Part shown: piece after piece, positions 13,901 to 23,600 of the stretch
Layout: every line of letters starts with the position of its first letter
Numbering within the stretch: the first letter of the stretch is position 1
NCBI RefSeq assembly: GCF_032362555.1
Contig: NC_083527.1
Span: forward strand, 6,448,001 to 6,512,000
Reading direction: 5' to 3'
DNA length: 64,000 nt
Source: Amyelois transitella
Lineage: Eukaryota > Arthropoda > Insecta > Lepidoptera > Pyralidae
Made by a program: the position numbers and the translations under genes
Notes under the pieces: generated by a model
Database searches by the model: none
Told to the model about the DNA's origin: nothing
What the model saw: the letters and a program-made list of their open reading frames with translations, nothing else

Positions 13901-16330
13901 CGCGTTCAAACAAACAAACAAACACTTCTGCTTTATAATATTAGTATAGATTAAAGCATTAGTTAATAGTGCCTTGTGGTTCAGGCACCAATAGAAAAAA
14001 GATAGGACCACTCCATCTCTTCCCCATGGATGTCGTAAAAGGCAACTAAGAGATAGGCTTATAAACTAGGAATTCTTCTTTTAGGCGCCGGCTAGCAGCA
14101 GCTGTCACTTTATATGAATCTCAATTCTATCAGTAAGCTAAACAGCCGGCATGGCCTATTAGTATTTTCAAGACTGTTGGCTCTGTCTACCCCGCAAAGG
14201 ATAAAGGTAGACATGATTTTATGTATGTTATACATATGTATGTATGTATGTTAAAACATTAAAAACGTACATTAAAGCTAGGGGGTGTCACAGATTATTT
14301 TACGTCCACTCATATACCTATGTAGATTGTTTACTGTATTTGAACTTTATCATCATAAGGTCGTTCAAGTCAAAAGATAAAATGGCACATGACGCGATTA
14401 ATGTACGCTGTTTGTATTAAGTAGTTTGAGAATTATTTTGTTTATGTATGTACCTAATGAAAAAAAAAATTCACAATATCAAATGATTAAACTTAATGAT
14501 ATGCGGTCATTGGAACTACTTCATAACATGCCATAATTTGTCAAACACGTTTGAAATTTTTTTTAAATATTAACAGAATAATATCCGCTTGTCTCTTCAA
14601 AACCGACATCCGATCTCTTCTTCTTACTTTAATACATATAGACATACATACAATCATGCCTCTTTCCTGGAGGGGAGATAGAGAGGGCAGAGACTACCTC
14701 TTTTCACTTGCCACGATCTCTGCATACTTCTATCGCTTCATCCACATTCATAACTCTCTTCATGCAAGCTCGGCGGTTTCGGGTACTCTTGACCTGACCC
14801 TTTACCAGGACGTCCTTAATTTGATCAAGATACGTTTGTCTAAGTCTTCCCACTCCGACTTTTCCCTCCACACTCTCCTTGTATATCTGCTTAGTCAACC
14901 TGCTTTCATTCATCCTCTCCACATGACCAAACCATCTTAACATCTTACTTTAATCACACTTACATTCACAATACTCTGGAGAAAAGCCCGGATGGACATC
15001 TTGAAAAGGATTCTGGATTGGTTAAGTCAGGTCTTTACACCAATCAATTCCCGTCTGACCTCCACAGCCCGTGCAGAAGCACCTAGCCCCATATTGATTC
15101 ATAATTATAAATAATATATAAGTATTTATTATAAAATATAGTATCGTTGAGTTAGGATCTCGTAACACAAGTTTCGAACTTACTGCGAGGCTAACTCAAT
15201 TAGTGTAACTTGTCCCGTATATATTTATTTATATATATATAATAAAGTTGCACTAGAGGAATGTGCCAACTCCTTAGTCACCTTATGCGACATCCACAGG
15301 AAAGAGATTGAGGGGTCATATTCTAAAGTGGAGCATGTCATACGGAAGCTTGACTTACCATGCGTAGAACGGCTCACTCAGCTCAGCATATGGGATGAAC
15401 AGCATGCCTTTTACAGAGTAGTTTGGGCTCCATTCTGGGGGGCTCTCTAGAAGATATTGTGAAAATTGTTATATAAACCATTAATTATAATAATGCATCC
15501 TCAATGCTTTTTATGTATGCTGCCTCTTTGATTATGGATTTTCCTTTTTATTAATAGATATAATATAAAATACAAGATTATATACATAATATACAAATTC
15601 TTTATATAAAATTCTTGTGTCACAATGTTCGTTCCCATACTCATTCAAAGCAGGTCTGAGAATCGAAACTAATCTAAAACCAACATCTATTTTTCTTACC
15701 CACCAAATGCAAAACAATGTTTGCCAGGACAGCTAGTAGGTATATATGTAAATCCAGACGGTTTTGTATTTATTTATTTATGTACAAAAAATTAAACTAT
15801 ACAGGAGCGTTTAACACAGAAATTGTAGTACAAAGGTGCATTTTTTTCAATAGAAATCTCTTCCAGTAGGCCCATGAGAAGAGATTGTAATTTGTTATGT
15901 CTTTTTATGTGCAATAAATAGGGCTTTATTGTTGATCAGTTTGTTATAAATTAAAAGTAAATAGGAAAGGAAGCAGTCTAGTTGTAAGTCCTTTTGTCAC
16001 CTTTTACTATAAAAATAATAATTTAATTAACAATCATTAAAATTTAGATTCAATCTTTCTTATCTTCACTTTAAATCTGGGTAATATACTTTTTTATTTA
16101 GACTTCTGTATATTATTCACATTGTGAAGGTAAGTGATTCCAAGGAATTGAACAACATGAAGGTAGTTTCGTTGAACAGCATAGGTACCGTAAGAATACA
16201 TATATGGAATTAACTAAATAGCGTAAAAGCTCTAATTGTAGACAGTAATAAAGAAAGAATTCCACTCACTTTTATCTGGAACTCCAAGAGAAGATCCTAT
16301 AAAAATACCGAGAATAAGAATAGAATTCAT
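1908..16330 (-). CDS. 26-29-p: 26/29 kDa cysteine proteinase, cathepsin L-like, 15 exons
   Basis: Secreted or lysosomal papain-family (C1A) endopeptidase of the insect 26/29 kDa type, with a long N-terminal region before the I29 propeptide. My exons on the minus strand are 16330-16270, 15446-15359, 12394-12289, 11395-11272, 11061-10926, 10150-10035, 9455-9341, 8136-8056, 7497-7373, 6753-6652, 5811-5685, 3838-3733, 3214-3125, 2547-2450 and 2094-1908. They total 1662 nt and 553 aa, with GT/AG at every junction and unbroken phase; from general knowledge the Drosophila protein is about the same length. The first 18 or so residues form a signal peptide ([10 protein letters not shown]). Exons 8-9 carry the I29 propeptide ([23 protein letters not shown]). 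The protease domain has oxyanion Gln353, catalytic Cys359 in [13 protein letters not shown], His501 in [11 protein letters not shown] and Asn521 in KNSWSNMWG. All active-site residues are present, so it is probably functional. The introns are packed with SINEs and Helitron relics. Confidence 0.95.
2139..2389 (+). mobile_element. Lep1-like non-autonomous Helitron relic
   Basis: Begins TCTATACTAATATTATAAAG and ends GCGGGCACAGCTAG with CTAG at 2386-2389, the TC...CTAG ends of Helitron-like elements. The interior has the family words GTTTGTTTGAAC, ATTTATCGA and GACGAAGTCGCGG. It lies in the last intron of 26-29-p. Copies of the same family are at 10678, 11703, 13676 and 20824. Confidence 0.75.
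2655..2880 (-). repeat. tRNA-derived SINE, full length
   Basis: Read on the minus strand it has a tRNA-like head with a degenerate A box near 2870 and a B box near 2815, then the family body word CTGATTGGCCTGGG and a tail ending in cgtatatatttattt. It is one of about eight copies in the window. The head is degenerate, and the long non-tRNA body rules out a working tRNA gene. Confidence 0.75.
3290..3412 (-). repeat. TATG-tailed SINE-like repeat, 5' half
   Basis: Antisense partial copy carrying the family 5' end (minus strand CCGTGTGGTTCCCGGCAC, here with a long T run) and the ATGGATGTCGTAAGGCGAC segment. It lacks the 3' tail. Confidence 0.7.
3421..3720 (-). repeat. TATG-tailed SINE-like repeat, nearly full length
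   Basis: On the minus strand it runs from CCGTGTGGTTCCCGGCAC to GGGATATAGACGTGACCATA followed by TATG-type repeats. A short insertion near 3640-3675 splits the gtcctattc motif. It lies in the intron between exons 12 and 13 of 26-29-p. Confidence 0.75.
3865..4103 (-). repeat. tRNA-derived SINE, full length, next to a TA microsatellite
   Basis: Same family as the copy at 2655. The minus strand shows A box TGGCGCAGCGG and B box GGTTCGAATCC, better preserved than in most copies. A TA/ATAT microsatellite follows at 4104-4132. Confidence 0.8.
4432..4568. repeat. Tandem duplication of a ~65 bp AT-rich unit
   Basis: Two adjacent units both begin agggtaaaattattcaaat and continue attgtaaag, tataaaa and atcataaataaa, with a few substitutions. 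It is a local tandem duplication in the 26-29-p intron. Confidence 0.7.
4769..4830. repeat. Short palindromic hairpin (17 bp arms)
   Basis: ATGATATGAATTTGGTG at 4769-4785 is the exact reverse complement of 4814-4830. The 28-base AT-rich loop is itself partly palindromic. This could be a tiny MITE relic or a simple inverted repeat. Confidence 0.7.
4850..5035 (+). repeat. Interspersed repeat with GCAAAGGTTGCGGAGGTCAG core
   Basis: One of several copies of a family marked by cggtgagg, gtgtaacc, gatccaatacgggttagg, ggttgcggaggtcaga and cccaatccag. Other copies or pieces are at 7665-7840, 12815-12905, 14960-15095, 21590-21750, 31230-31345 (antisense) and 61815-62100. I do not recognise its class; it is probably LINE-derived. 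Confidence 0.55.
5060..5480. repeat. Two tandem copies of a repeat with an AGAAGAAGCGGCAACAAACTGC core
   Basis: 5064-5260 and 5344-5470 share tttactgccgct, agaagaagcggcaacaaa and ctgcactgcagcatttt. A third copy is at 31352-31530 and a weak one near 37674-37740. It looks like the 3' end of a SINE or LINE, class uncertain. Confidence 0.5.
5537..5608 (+). repeat. TATG-tailed SINE-like repeat, 3' end only
   Basis: Contains cagtcttttcaagactgttgg, ctgtctaccccgc, ggatatagacgtgacc and then a TATG tail. Confidence 0.7.
6188..6362. mobile_element. MITE with CAGGGTGAC ends, copy 1
   Basis: Starts CAGGGTGACATTTAAA and ends TTTAAAGTCACCCTG, giving imperfect terminal inverted repeats of about 15 bp. It shares a roughly 90 bp interior (tactttctgaaatatgaacc, cacttaacagttaaattt) with the copy at 22813-22945. 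The left flank is TA; the right flank no longer shows TA. No coding capacity. Confidence 0.7.
6370..6569 (+). repeat. TATG-tailed SINE-like repeat
   Basis: Sense copy lacking the first ~60 bp. It has catggatgtcgtaaaggtgac, gggctagc, agctgaacgtggcctatc and ggatatagacgtgattg, then a TATG tail. Confidence 0.7.
6862..6960 (+). repeat. Non-LTR retrotransposon 3' end fragment
   Basis: Contains ttactgaattatctagtacc, tttattgtttgccgg and tatgcaataaagatattaca. The same 3' UTR block occurs at 12095-12260 and 38807-38960. The AATAAAG end and A/C-rich tail suit a LINE 3' terminus. Confidence 0.55.
7000..7350 (+). repeat. Tandem pair of tRNA-derived SINEs
   Basis: A 5'-truncated copy (7000-7096, starting at the B box region) is followed at once by a complete copy (7118-7350) with A box TGGCTCAGTGG and B box GGTTCGAATCC. 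Both run in the same direction, in the intron just before exon 9 of 26-29-p. Confidence 0.75.
7665..8023 (+). repeat. GGTTGCGGAGGTCAG repeat followed by a TATG-tailed SINE-like repeat
   Basis: 7665-7830 belongs to the ggttgcggaggtcag family. 7845-8023 is a sense TATG-tailed SINE-like copy ending ggatatagacgtgattatatg. They abut with almost no unique DNA between them. Confidence 0.6.
8416..8960. other. Mostly unannotated intron segment with a CRE-like palindrome and a SINE scrap
   Basis: No gene seen. GGTGACGTCACC at 8484-8495 is a perfect 12 bp palindrome with a TGACGTCA core. Around 8870-8960 is a decayed tRNA-SINE piece (ccggttcgatttc then ttttctgatttgcc). The middle has unusually balanced base composition for this window, but no coding evidence. 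Confidence 0.4.
9477..9730 (-). repeat. TATG-tailed SINE-like repeat, near full length
   Basis: Antisense copy reading from the tail (acatacatat) at 9477 to the degenerate 5' end (cgagaaccacac) near 9730. It lies between exons 6 and 7 of 26-29-p. Confidence 0.75.
9815..10030. repeat. Minisatellite of ~20 bp AAATTTACAATGACACTAAA units
   Basis: Roughly ten head-to-tail units of aaatttacaatgacac with 2-5 variable bases between them; some units read cattgacac or cattggcac. The array ends about five bases before the splice donor of exon 6 (exon end at 10035), so it directly borders coding sequence. Confidence 0.85.
10231..10663. repeat. Two TATG-tailed SINE-like repeats in opposite orientation
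   Basis: 10231-10470 is antisense, starting with the catacata tail. 10520-10663 is sense, a 5'-truncated copy ending atgtatgtatgta. Together they form an imperfect inverted pair. Confidence 0.7.
10678..10913 (-). mobile_element. Lep1-like Helitron relic
   Basis: Antisense copy running from CTAGCTGTGCCCGCGACTTC (CTAG at 10678-10681) to TTAGTATAGA. It inserted directly after the TATG tail of the neighbouring repeat, about 13 bp before the end of exon 5 of 26-29-p. Confidence 0.75.
11529..11646 (-). repeat. TATG-tailed SINE-like repeat, 3' half
   Basis: Antisense: catacatacatatggtcacg, then cttgcggggtagacagagcc, breaking off near 11646. An isolated 5' end scrap (gtgccgggaaccacacggcac) lies at 11168-11188. 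Confidence 0.7.
11703..11961 (-). mobile_element. Lep1-like Helitron relic
   Basis: Antisense copy with CTAG at 11703-11706, gcccgcgacttcgtccgcg, cctcgataaatgg and an end at agtataga. It lies in the intron between exons 3 and 4 of 26-29-p. Confidence 0.75.
12095..12260 (+). repeat. Non-LTR retrotransposon 3' end
   Basis: Contains gaattatctagttcctttat, gactggaatagatccc, gggataagtccgcc and tgcaataaagatattaca, ending in a CAAA repeat. It closely matches 38807-38960. The words suit the last RT codons and 3' UTR of a Jockey-type LINE, but I cannot confirm the clade. Confidence 0.55.
12526..12745 (-). repeat. TATG-tailed SINE-like repeat
   Basis: Antisense, missing the extreme 5' end. A 3' end scrap in sense orientation lies at 12947-13032 and a central scrap in antisense at 13250-13390. 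Confidence 0.65.
13676..13950 (-). mobile_element. Lep1-like Helitron relic
   Basis: Antisense copy, CTAG at 13676-13679 and terminal ttagtataga at 13941-13950. It is the longest of the five copies here. Confidence 0.75.
13972..14250 (+). repeat. TATG-tailed SINE-like repeat, full length
   Basis: Sense copy from gtgccttgtggttcaggcacc to a TATG tail (acatgattttatgtatg). The 5' end shows substitutions relative to the CCGTGTGGTTCCCGGCAC form. Confidence 0.75.
14640..14945 (-). pseudogene. LINE reverse transcriptase C-terminus, 3' end fragment
   Basis: The minus strand encodes [10 protein letters not shown], then [29 protein letters not shown] and EVCRDRGK. This is the C-terminal tail common in RTE-like non-LTR retrotransposons of moths. 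It is 5' truncated, as usual for LINEs. Related pieces are at 24590, 30605, 31003, 59690, 60127 and 60540. A ggttgcggaggtcag family fragment follows at 14960-15095, then the 3' part of a tRNA SINE at 15105-15232. Confidence 0.7.
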
Positions 16331-17009
16331 TTTTAGACGACCGTATACAAACACAGTCAGTCCAATAATGCCACTCATTCACTCATTACATTGACAATCA
16401 AATTCAAATCAATCAAAACAAGAAAATGTCAATCCAAATCAAAATATATCAATCATTTAAGATGACACTGGCATTACATTTTTTAAAAGGAGTTCCAGTG
16501 GTGTGTTAGTTATTTAATATTAATTAATAAACATTCGCCCCACACTAATTTTTTAATTTATGTACACAAAATTATATACAGGATCAATTATTACTAATAT
16601 TAATATAATAAGATAAATATTAACTTTTTACATCACAAATTAGAATAAGTATATCTAGGTTGCTAGAAATTGAAAAAATAATTATAGTACAGCGACGATG
16701 CTGCTTATTTTATTACATACGTACAAATATGAATAGATGGGATTTTCTACTTTTGTCACTGATATGAAAGAAAGAAAGAAAGAAAAATCTTTATTTGGCG
16801 CAAGATGTAATGTACTTATCCCTGCATGATTCCTGCTTGTGCAGCGAATAAAAAAAGAGAAACTGTCAATAGTGTCAATGTCGAAAGTGTCAGAATCACA
16901 TTTTATTATTGTTTTGTTGAGCTCGTCTTACTGACTGAGTTCAATCAATTTTTTGTTTGCATTAACATAGATTACTGTCTAAAATAACACTCAACCTTAA
17001 AACTTAAAA
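16331..17009. promoter_or_regulatory. Divergent promoter region between 26-29-p and WDR70
   Basis: 679 bp separate the two start codons. No convincing TATA box or initiator was found. A short tandem gaaagaaagaaagaaag run lies near 16770. The divergent arrangement itself is the only evidence of promoter function. Confidence 0.4.
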
Positions 17010-20000
17010 ATGAGTAAAAAGCCTATATCATTTGGCAAGATCAATTTCAGCCTGAGCAAGAATCAAAGTGTCGATTCCGAAAATGAACAATCCACATCTG
17101 GTTTCGGTTCTTTCGGGCGCACTCCTATCCAAGATCATAAAGAAATTGAAGAATTATCCGATGACCTTGAAAACCAACATGTGCACCAGGTTATGGGTAT
17201 AAAGAACTTTGGGAAGAAGGCTAAAAACTTCGATATTGCAGAGATGATGGAGCAGGCGAAAAAAACGGCCTCCGAGGTGAATAAACGCAAATTGGAAACA
17301 GATTTAGCAGAAAAAACCGCTGAGAATAATGAAGAAGAGGCAGAAGACGTCATTGGACCATTGCCTCCAGTTTTAAAAGACACGCATAGTCAGGAATCAG
17401 GAGAAAATGATTCTGAAGATGATCTGATTGGTCCCCCATTACCACCAAGTATAATACAAGATGATTCAAAGGAAAAGAAGGAAAAAGTGAAGAACAGTGA
17501 TGGGGAAGATAGTTATGATGAGCTTAGTGGATCTGATGATGAAGATTTGAGTTTGGAGAAACGAATACCAAATACACATGAAGTAAGTACAAATAATGAT
17601 TGAAGTTTTAAAATTCGCGGATTCCATGGTTATGATAATTCACTTTTTGATTAGTTTCAACTCTCAAAATTTTGTAGAAAAATTGTATAAGTTCGTAAAA
17701 GTTTTCAACTTTATGTCTGGTATTATCTCTGATAGAAAAAAATATATAAAAAGTATGAGCTATTAACCCTATGTTTTTCTATAAAAAATTTCAGGTAGAA
17801 ATGATTCACGGTACAAAGGCAGTGGTAGCATTAGCTGCGGATCCTTCAGGCGCCCGACTTGCCACCGGATCTATCGATTATGATGTCTCATTCTGGGATT
17901 TTGCAGGTAATTTAAATTTTATGGTTAAACTTAATTATACACATGAAAAAACTCAATTTGGAAATTACACAATAACTTCTGTAAAAGGAGAACTGCCTCT
18001 AACCGATATCTTCTTTTTTTGAAGTCGGTTAAATTTCTAAATGTAACAAACGCTCTTCAATATCGCATCAGCATTGGTTCAGTGCAACGTGAGATAATTG
18101 AGAACCACCTTTTTTTAAAGGGGTTTAAAAAATAATTTATGGTGGCAAAAGTCTGTTCCGTAAATAGTTTGTTAAATTATGTTTATTTAATGGAATACCT
18201 GCATAGAGTTATGAAGTGGAAAGATAGTCTCTGCCGACCCCTCCGTAAAGAGACGAGATTTTGTGTAATGTACTAATTACTCCACTGAGATAACTATTCA
18301 GGCACTTACAACCTAGACATTCTGACCTGTGTTTCATATTAATGACGCAAAAGGCGGCTAAGGATTAGGCTTATGAACTCGGGACTCCTCTTGTAGGCTA
18401 GCAAACTGTAACTATTTGAATCTCACTTCTATCATTTAGCCATGCAGCTGAACCTGGCCTTTCAGTTTTTTCAAGACTGTCGTCTCTGTCTACCCCGCAA
18501 GGGGTATAGACGTGTTTACATGTATATACTTCAAAATCAAAATTTCAACAGGCATGGACTCCTCGATGCGATCATTCCGCACCCTGCAGCCCTGCGAAAA
18601 TCACCCTATCAAAGCCCTACAGTACTCGGCCACAGGAGATTCCATATTGGTCGTAAGCGGCTCCGCTCAGGCCAAAGTTCTTGACAGAGACGGTTTCGAA
18701 GTCCTCGAGTGTGTGAAAGGTGACCAGTACATAACCGATATGGCTAGGTAAGTTCCAAATTTAAAATTATTTTTTTCTTTTTTTTTTGTATTAGAGGGTA
18801 AGTTGATAGTGTTAAACATTCTTTGCCAGCGAGGCGTAGGAAATCACATTTCAAGTTAAATAATCAAATCCTCTGGTAATAGCGCCGTGTGGTTGCCGGC
18901 ACCAATAGAAAAAAAGAACAGGACCACTCCATCTCTATCTAATGGATGTTGTACAAGGTGACTAAGGGATAGGCTTATAAACGTGGGATTCTTGTTTAAG
19001 GCGACAGGCTAGCAACCTGTCACTATATGAATCTCAATTCTATCCTTAAGCCTAACATCAGAATCAAGACTATTGGCTCTGTCTACCGCGCGTGGGATGT
19101 AGACCTCAGTCGCCAATATACTTATAAGTTTATTTCTTAGCTATTGAAAATCACCATATATAACAAAATAACCATATTTTTCAGGACGAAAGGCCACACG
19201 GCTTCCCTCAACAGTGGCTGCTGGCACCCTCACATCCGGGAAGAGTTCATGACGTGTTCCCAAGACGGAACTCTCCGTCTCTGGCTGACGGAGAACCCTA
19301 AACAGCACAAGGCGGTCATCAAGCCGCGGCAGCAAGGCGGATTGAAGACAAACCCTACAACTTGCGCTTTCTCGAGAGATGGCAACACCGTCGCGTGCGG
19401 CTGCTACGACGGCTCCATCCAAATGTGGGATCACAGAAAGAACTTCGTAAACACAACCCAAGTTCTAAGAGATGCGCATCAAAAGCAATCGGAAATTTCC
19501 AGTATACAATATTCGTATTTAGGAACGTACTTATCGAGCAGAGGTAACGATGATACGTTGAAACTATGGGACTTGAGATGCTTCAAGAAACCGTTGAATG
19601 TCTTTGGCAATCTGTTCTCGAGATATGAACAAACTGACTGCGGATTCAGCCCGGATGACACTATGGTTTTCACCGGAGAGTCTCTACAAAGAGGTCAGGA
19701 CGTTGGCAGGCTGCTGTTCTACAATACTAAAACGTTTGAGTTGGTGACGTGTATAGATGTGACAAAGTCACACGTGGTCAAAGCGGTTTGGCATGCAAAG
19801 TTGAATCAAATATTCGTTGGTTGTGGCAACGGTGTAGTGAAGTGTTATTATAATCAGAGACGCAGTTTGCGCGGTGCTAAATTGTGTTTAATCAAGACAC
19901 ATAGGAAGAAGCATTCCATGGAGGTTGTCAGTTCACAGCAGATCATAACTCCTCACGCGTTGCCATTGTTCAGGCAGGAGAAGTTGAGGACGAATAAGAA

Positions 20001-20310
20001 GCGAATGGAAAAGGATAGATTAGACCCGGTGAAGTCTAGAAGACCAGATCTTCCTATAACCTCGGGGCAAGGGGGTCGCGTGGCTGCCTCTGGGAGTACA
20101 CTGAGTTCGTTCGTGATCCGTAACTTGGGTTTGAGCAAGCGGGTTGATGATGATCAAGATCCAAGGGAGGCTATATTGAAGTATGCGAAGGAGGCTGAGG
20201 AGAACCCGTTCTGGGTGGCACCGGCGTATAAGAAAACACAGCCTAAAACGATTTTTCAGTCGGACGGCGATGAAGACGGTCCGTCTGATGCGAAAAAACC
20301 AAAAACTTAG
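17010..20310 (+). CDS. WDR70: WD repeat-containing protein 70 (WDR70)
   Basis: Exons 17010-17582, 17795-17906, 18552-18747 and 19185-20310 join in phase to 2007 nt, 668 aa. Residues 1-190 are hydrophilic and acidic, with paired DVIGPLPP and DLIGPPLPP motifs and Glu/Asp runs (SDGEDSYDELSGSDDED). From about residue 193 come WD repeats: GTKAVVALAADPSG...VSFWDF, HPIKALQYSATGD, GHTASLNSGCWHP...GTLRLW, NTVACGCYDGSIQMWDHR and GNDDTLKLWDLR, followed by a basic C-terminal tail. WDR70 is known in yeast and human as a nuclear CUL4-DDB1 substrate receptor linked to histone H2B ubiquitination at DNA breaks; I infer the same role here. The start ATG (aaaaATGagt) is the first in frame. The introns contain the usual SINE-like repeats. 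Confidence 0.93.
18340..18525 (+). repeat. TATG-tailed SINE-like repeat in a WDR70 intron
   Basis: Sense copy lacking its first ~75 bp, just upstream of exon 3. A second, nearly full sense copy lies at 18880-19110 in the next intron, starting gccgtgtggttgccggcacc. Confidence 0.7.
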
Positions 20311-20333
20311 GTTTAATTTGTATGTATAAGTGA

Positions 20334-20339
20334 AATAAA
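20334..20339 (+). terminator. Poly(A) signal AATAAA of WDR70
   Basis: AATAAA lies 24 bases past the TAG stop (20308-20310). A TAATAATATAGTAC-type simple repeat follows at 20395-20475. Confidence 0.6.
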
Positions 20340-20681
20340 TTATTGTAAATACATATTCTCTTTCTCGTTTCAGCATGTTCTTAATAATATAGACTTGATA
20401 CTAATAATAATATAGTACTAATAGTACTAATAGTAATAATAATATAGTAATAATAATATACTAATAATAATATAGACTACCTATTTTTTAGCAGGATTTT
20501 AATTTTTTTATTGAAAAAATGTCGACACGCCAAGGAAACTACTATTGTTCCAGAAAATTCCTCCAATTCCTGTGTTCTACAGATCAAATTTTCCAAGGTA
20601 TGATGCTAAAAAAAACAAACAAGTAATATTTTAACCTTTTAATAACTAATATGTACAAAACTAACTAACAAACTATATAAA

Positions 20682-23600
20682 TTAGGCTGTGGCGGCTGCC
20701 GCCTCCCTCGTGTCTTCTCTATCGATGTTGAACGGCGTACGTTTTGAATTCTGAAATTAAAATATAACAATATTAAAAAAAAAAACAATATGTCAACGAT
20801 ATAGCACCCAGGATTCCATCTTATCTATACTAATTATAAAGCTGAAGAGTTTGTTTGTTTGAACGCGCTAATCTCACGAACTATTGGTTCGAATTGAAAA
20901 ATTATTTTTGTGTTGAATAGACCATTTATCGAGGAAGCTTTAGGCTATATAACACCACGCTGCAACTATAATGGAAAATGTGAAAAGGGGTAAATTATTC
21001 AACCTTGAGTGCTTCAATGATGTCCATAATAACTATTCTACGCGGACGAAGTCGCGGGCATAGCTAGTTCACGAATATTTACAAGTCATACCTATGCCTT
21101 ATAATAACGGCGAAAGTTCTGGTCAAGAGTACTTTTAACTGCTAAGCTTATATGTGGATGAAGCGAAAGAAGTATACCTATAGAGATTGTGACAAGTGAA
21201 AATAAATATCATAAAATCTCTTATCTACATAATTTTGTAACCTTATCTCTAATTAACCGAAGGTCTTACGGTGACGGAAAACAATGTGAGGAAAACCTAC
21301 ACATTTTTACATGTGAAAATATGATAAACTAGAGGCCGCCCGCGACTTCGTCCGCATGGAAACACTATCAATCCCGCGGGAACTCCGGGATAAAAAGTAG
21401 CCTATGTGTTATTCTGGGTCTTCAGCTACCTACATACCAAATTTCATGGTAATCGGTTCAGTAGGTTTTGCGTGAAAGAGTAACAAACATCCATACAAAC
21501 TTTCGCCTTTATAATAGTAGTAGGATGGTCAATAGTCTCTCATATAGTTATCAAATTATTATTTAAGACTGTATATTTTCTGAACAAAATAAACATAAAT
21601 TGTAACCATGATTGATCTAATACGGGTTAGATTCCCCTGCAAATGTTGCGGAGGTCAGACGGAAGTCGCTTCGTGTAAAACCCTGACTCACCCAGGATCC
21701 ATGGTTGAAGGCATACCCCGGGCTCCTCTCCAGAGTGATGAGGATGCATTCATTCATTCATATAATCACGTCTATATCCCTTACGGGGTAGACAGAGCCA
21801 ACAAACCTGAAAAGACTGAATGGCCACGTTCAGATATTTGGCTTAATGCTAGAATTGAGATTCAAATAGTAAGAGGTTGCTAGCCCATCGCCTTAAAGAC
21901 GAATCCCAAGTTTGTAAGCCTACCCTTAGTCGCCTTTTACGACATCCATGGGAAAGAGATGGAGTGGTCCTATTCTTTTCTGTATTAGTGCCGGGAACCA
22001 CACGGCATAGGCTAAAAGCCAAGAGTAAGAAGTATTCTTCTCTTCGACTTATCAAAAGAAACGCCTACTATTGGTTGGACACATGCCTCTTCAATGCCAA
22101 CAATCCAGATAAGTATTTATCTAACAAAAACAATAAACTCACCAACTTCTTCGCTCTGTCGAGAAGTATTGAGAACGCGAAGTGGTTCAAGATGACTCCC
22201 TGGGGGAGCGCCACGCCTTGGAAACGGTACAGCTGTTTCACTGAACTGTTATCAGGTGCTGAAATTGTGGTAAGACATTACCTATATAATCAATTGTAAT
22301 TGTTACAATGAAGAATTAATAAATAAATAAGCCCTGAATACATATAAAGTGTGGTTCCCGGCACCAATTAAAAAAAAGAATACGACCACTCCGCCTCATT
22401 CCCATGGATGTCGTAAAAGGCGACTAAGGGATAGGCTTTTAAACTTGAGATTCTTCTATTATGCGTTGGGCTAGCAACCTGTCACTATTTGAATCAAGCC
22501 ATGCAGCTGAACGTGGCCTATCTGTCTTTTCAAGACTATCGGCTCTATCTACCCCGCAAGGGACATAGACGTGACCATATGTACATACATATATTTTAGG
22601 CGATAGGCCAGCCTACATACATACATATTTATGTAGGCTGGCCTATCGCCTAAAAGTAGAATTCCAAGTTAATAAGCCTATCCTCTAGTCGACTTTTACG
22701 ACATCCATAGGAACGGCATGTAGTGGTCCTATTCTTTTTTTTTATTGGTGCCGGGAACCACACGGCGAATATTAATATTATTTTTTCCCTGTATACTGTA
22801 TATATATGTATACAGGGTGATATTTTATTTTTTTTGCGTACTTTCTGAAATATGAACCGATATTTTTCTTTTAACGTTTTTAAATATCCTTTAGGTGAGT
22901 ACACTTAACAGTTAAATTTATGCAGGTGAATTTAAAGTCACCCTGTATATAGTTACCTGTCAGTGTGTGTACTGATGTGACAGCGGCGCGGCCTACTTGC
23001 GCGGTGTTGCTTATCATTGGCCCTCTCGATATGTCTACGTGCTTACCCACTCTGTATAATGTCACTTTGCCTGTAATTGAATTAAGATATATATATATTT
23101 ATAATTTTTCAACATTTTATTAACAAGTACATATTTTATAAAAAAAATTTTTTTACTGCCTAATAATAATAAAAAAAAATTATAAATATAGTTAAGATTA
23201 TCAGTAAAAAAATATATATAATAAGCTAAAATTAAATTCATAAATTATCAATCAATATAATTTTTACATACATACATACAATCACGGCTTTATCCCTTGC
23301 GGGGTAGACAACAACAGTCCTAAAATGACTGACAGGCAATGTTCAGCTGTTTGGCTTAATGATAAAATTTAATTAATATATCAACTAGTGTCTACAATAT
23401 AAAAAAATGGTATAAATAGAATTAAGATGATCAAATTAAAAAAAACAGCTAAAATTAAAAAAAAATAGCTAAAATTAAAATCACGTCTACATCTCTTGCA
23501 GGGTAGACAGAACTAACAGTTCAGTAAAGACTGAAAGACCACAATTAGTATGGCTTTATGATGGAATTGAGATTCAAATAGTGACAGGTTGCCAACCCAT

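Noticed and set aside
14551..14940. 129-codon plus-strand ORF
   Set aside because: It is antisense to the LINE reverse transcriptase tail encoded on the minus strand.
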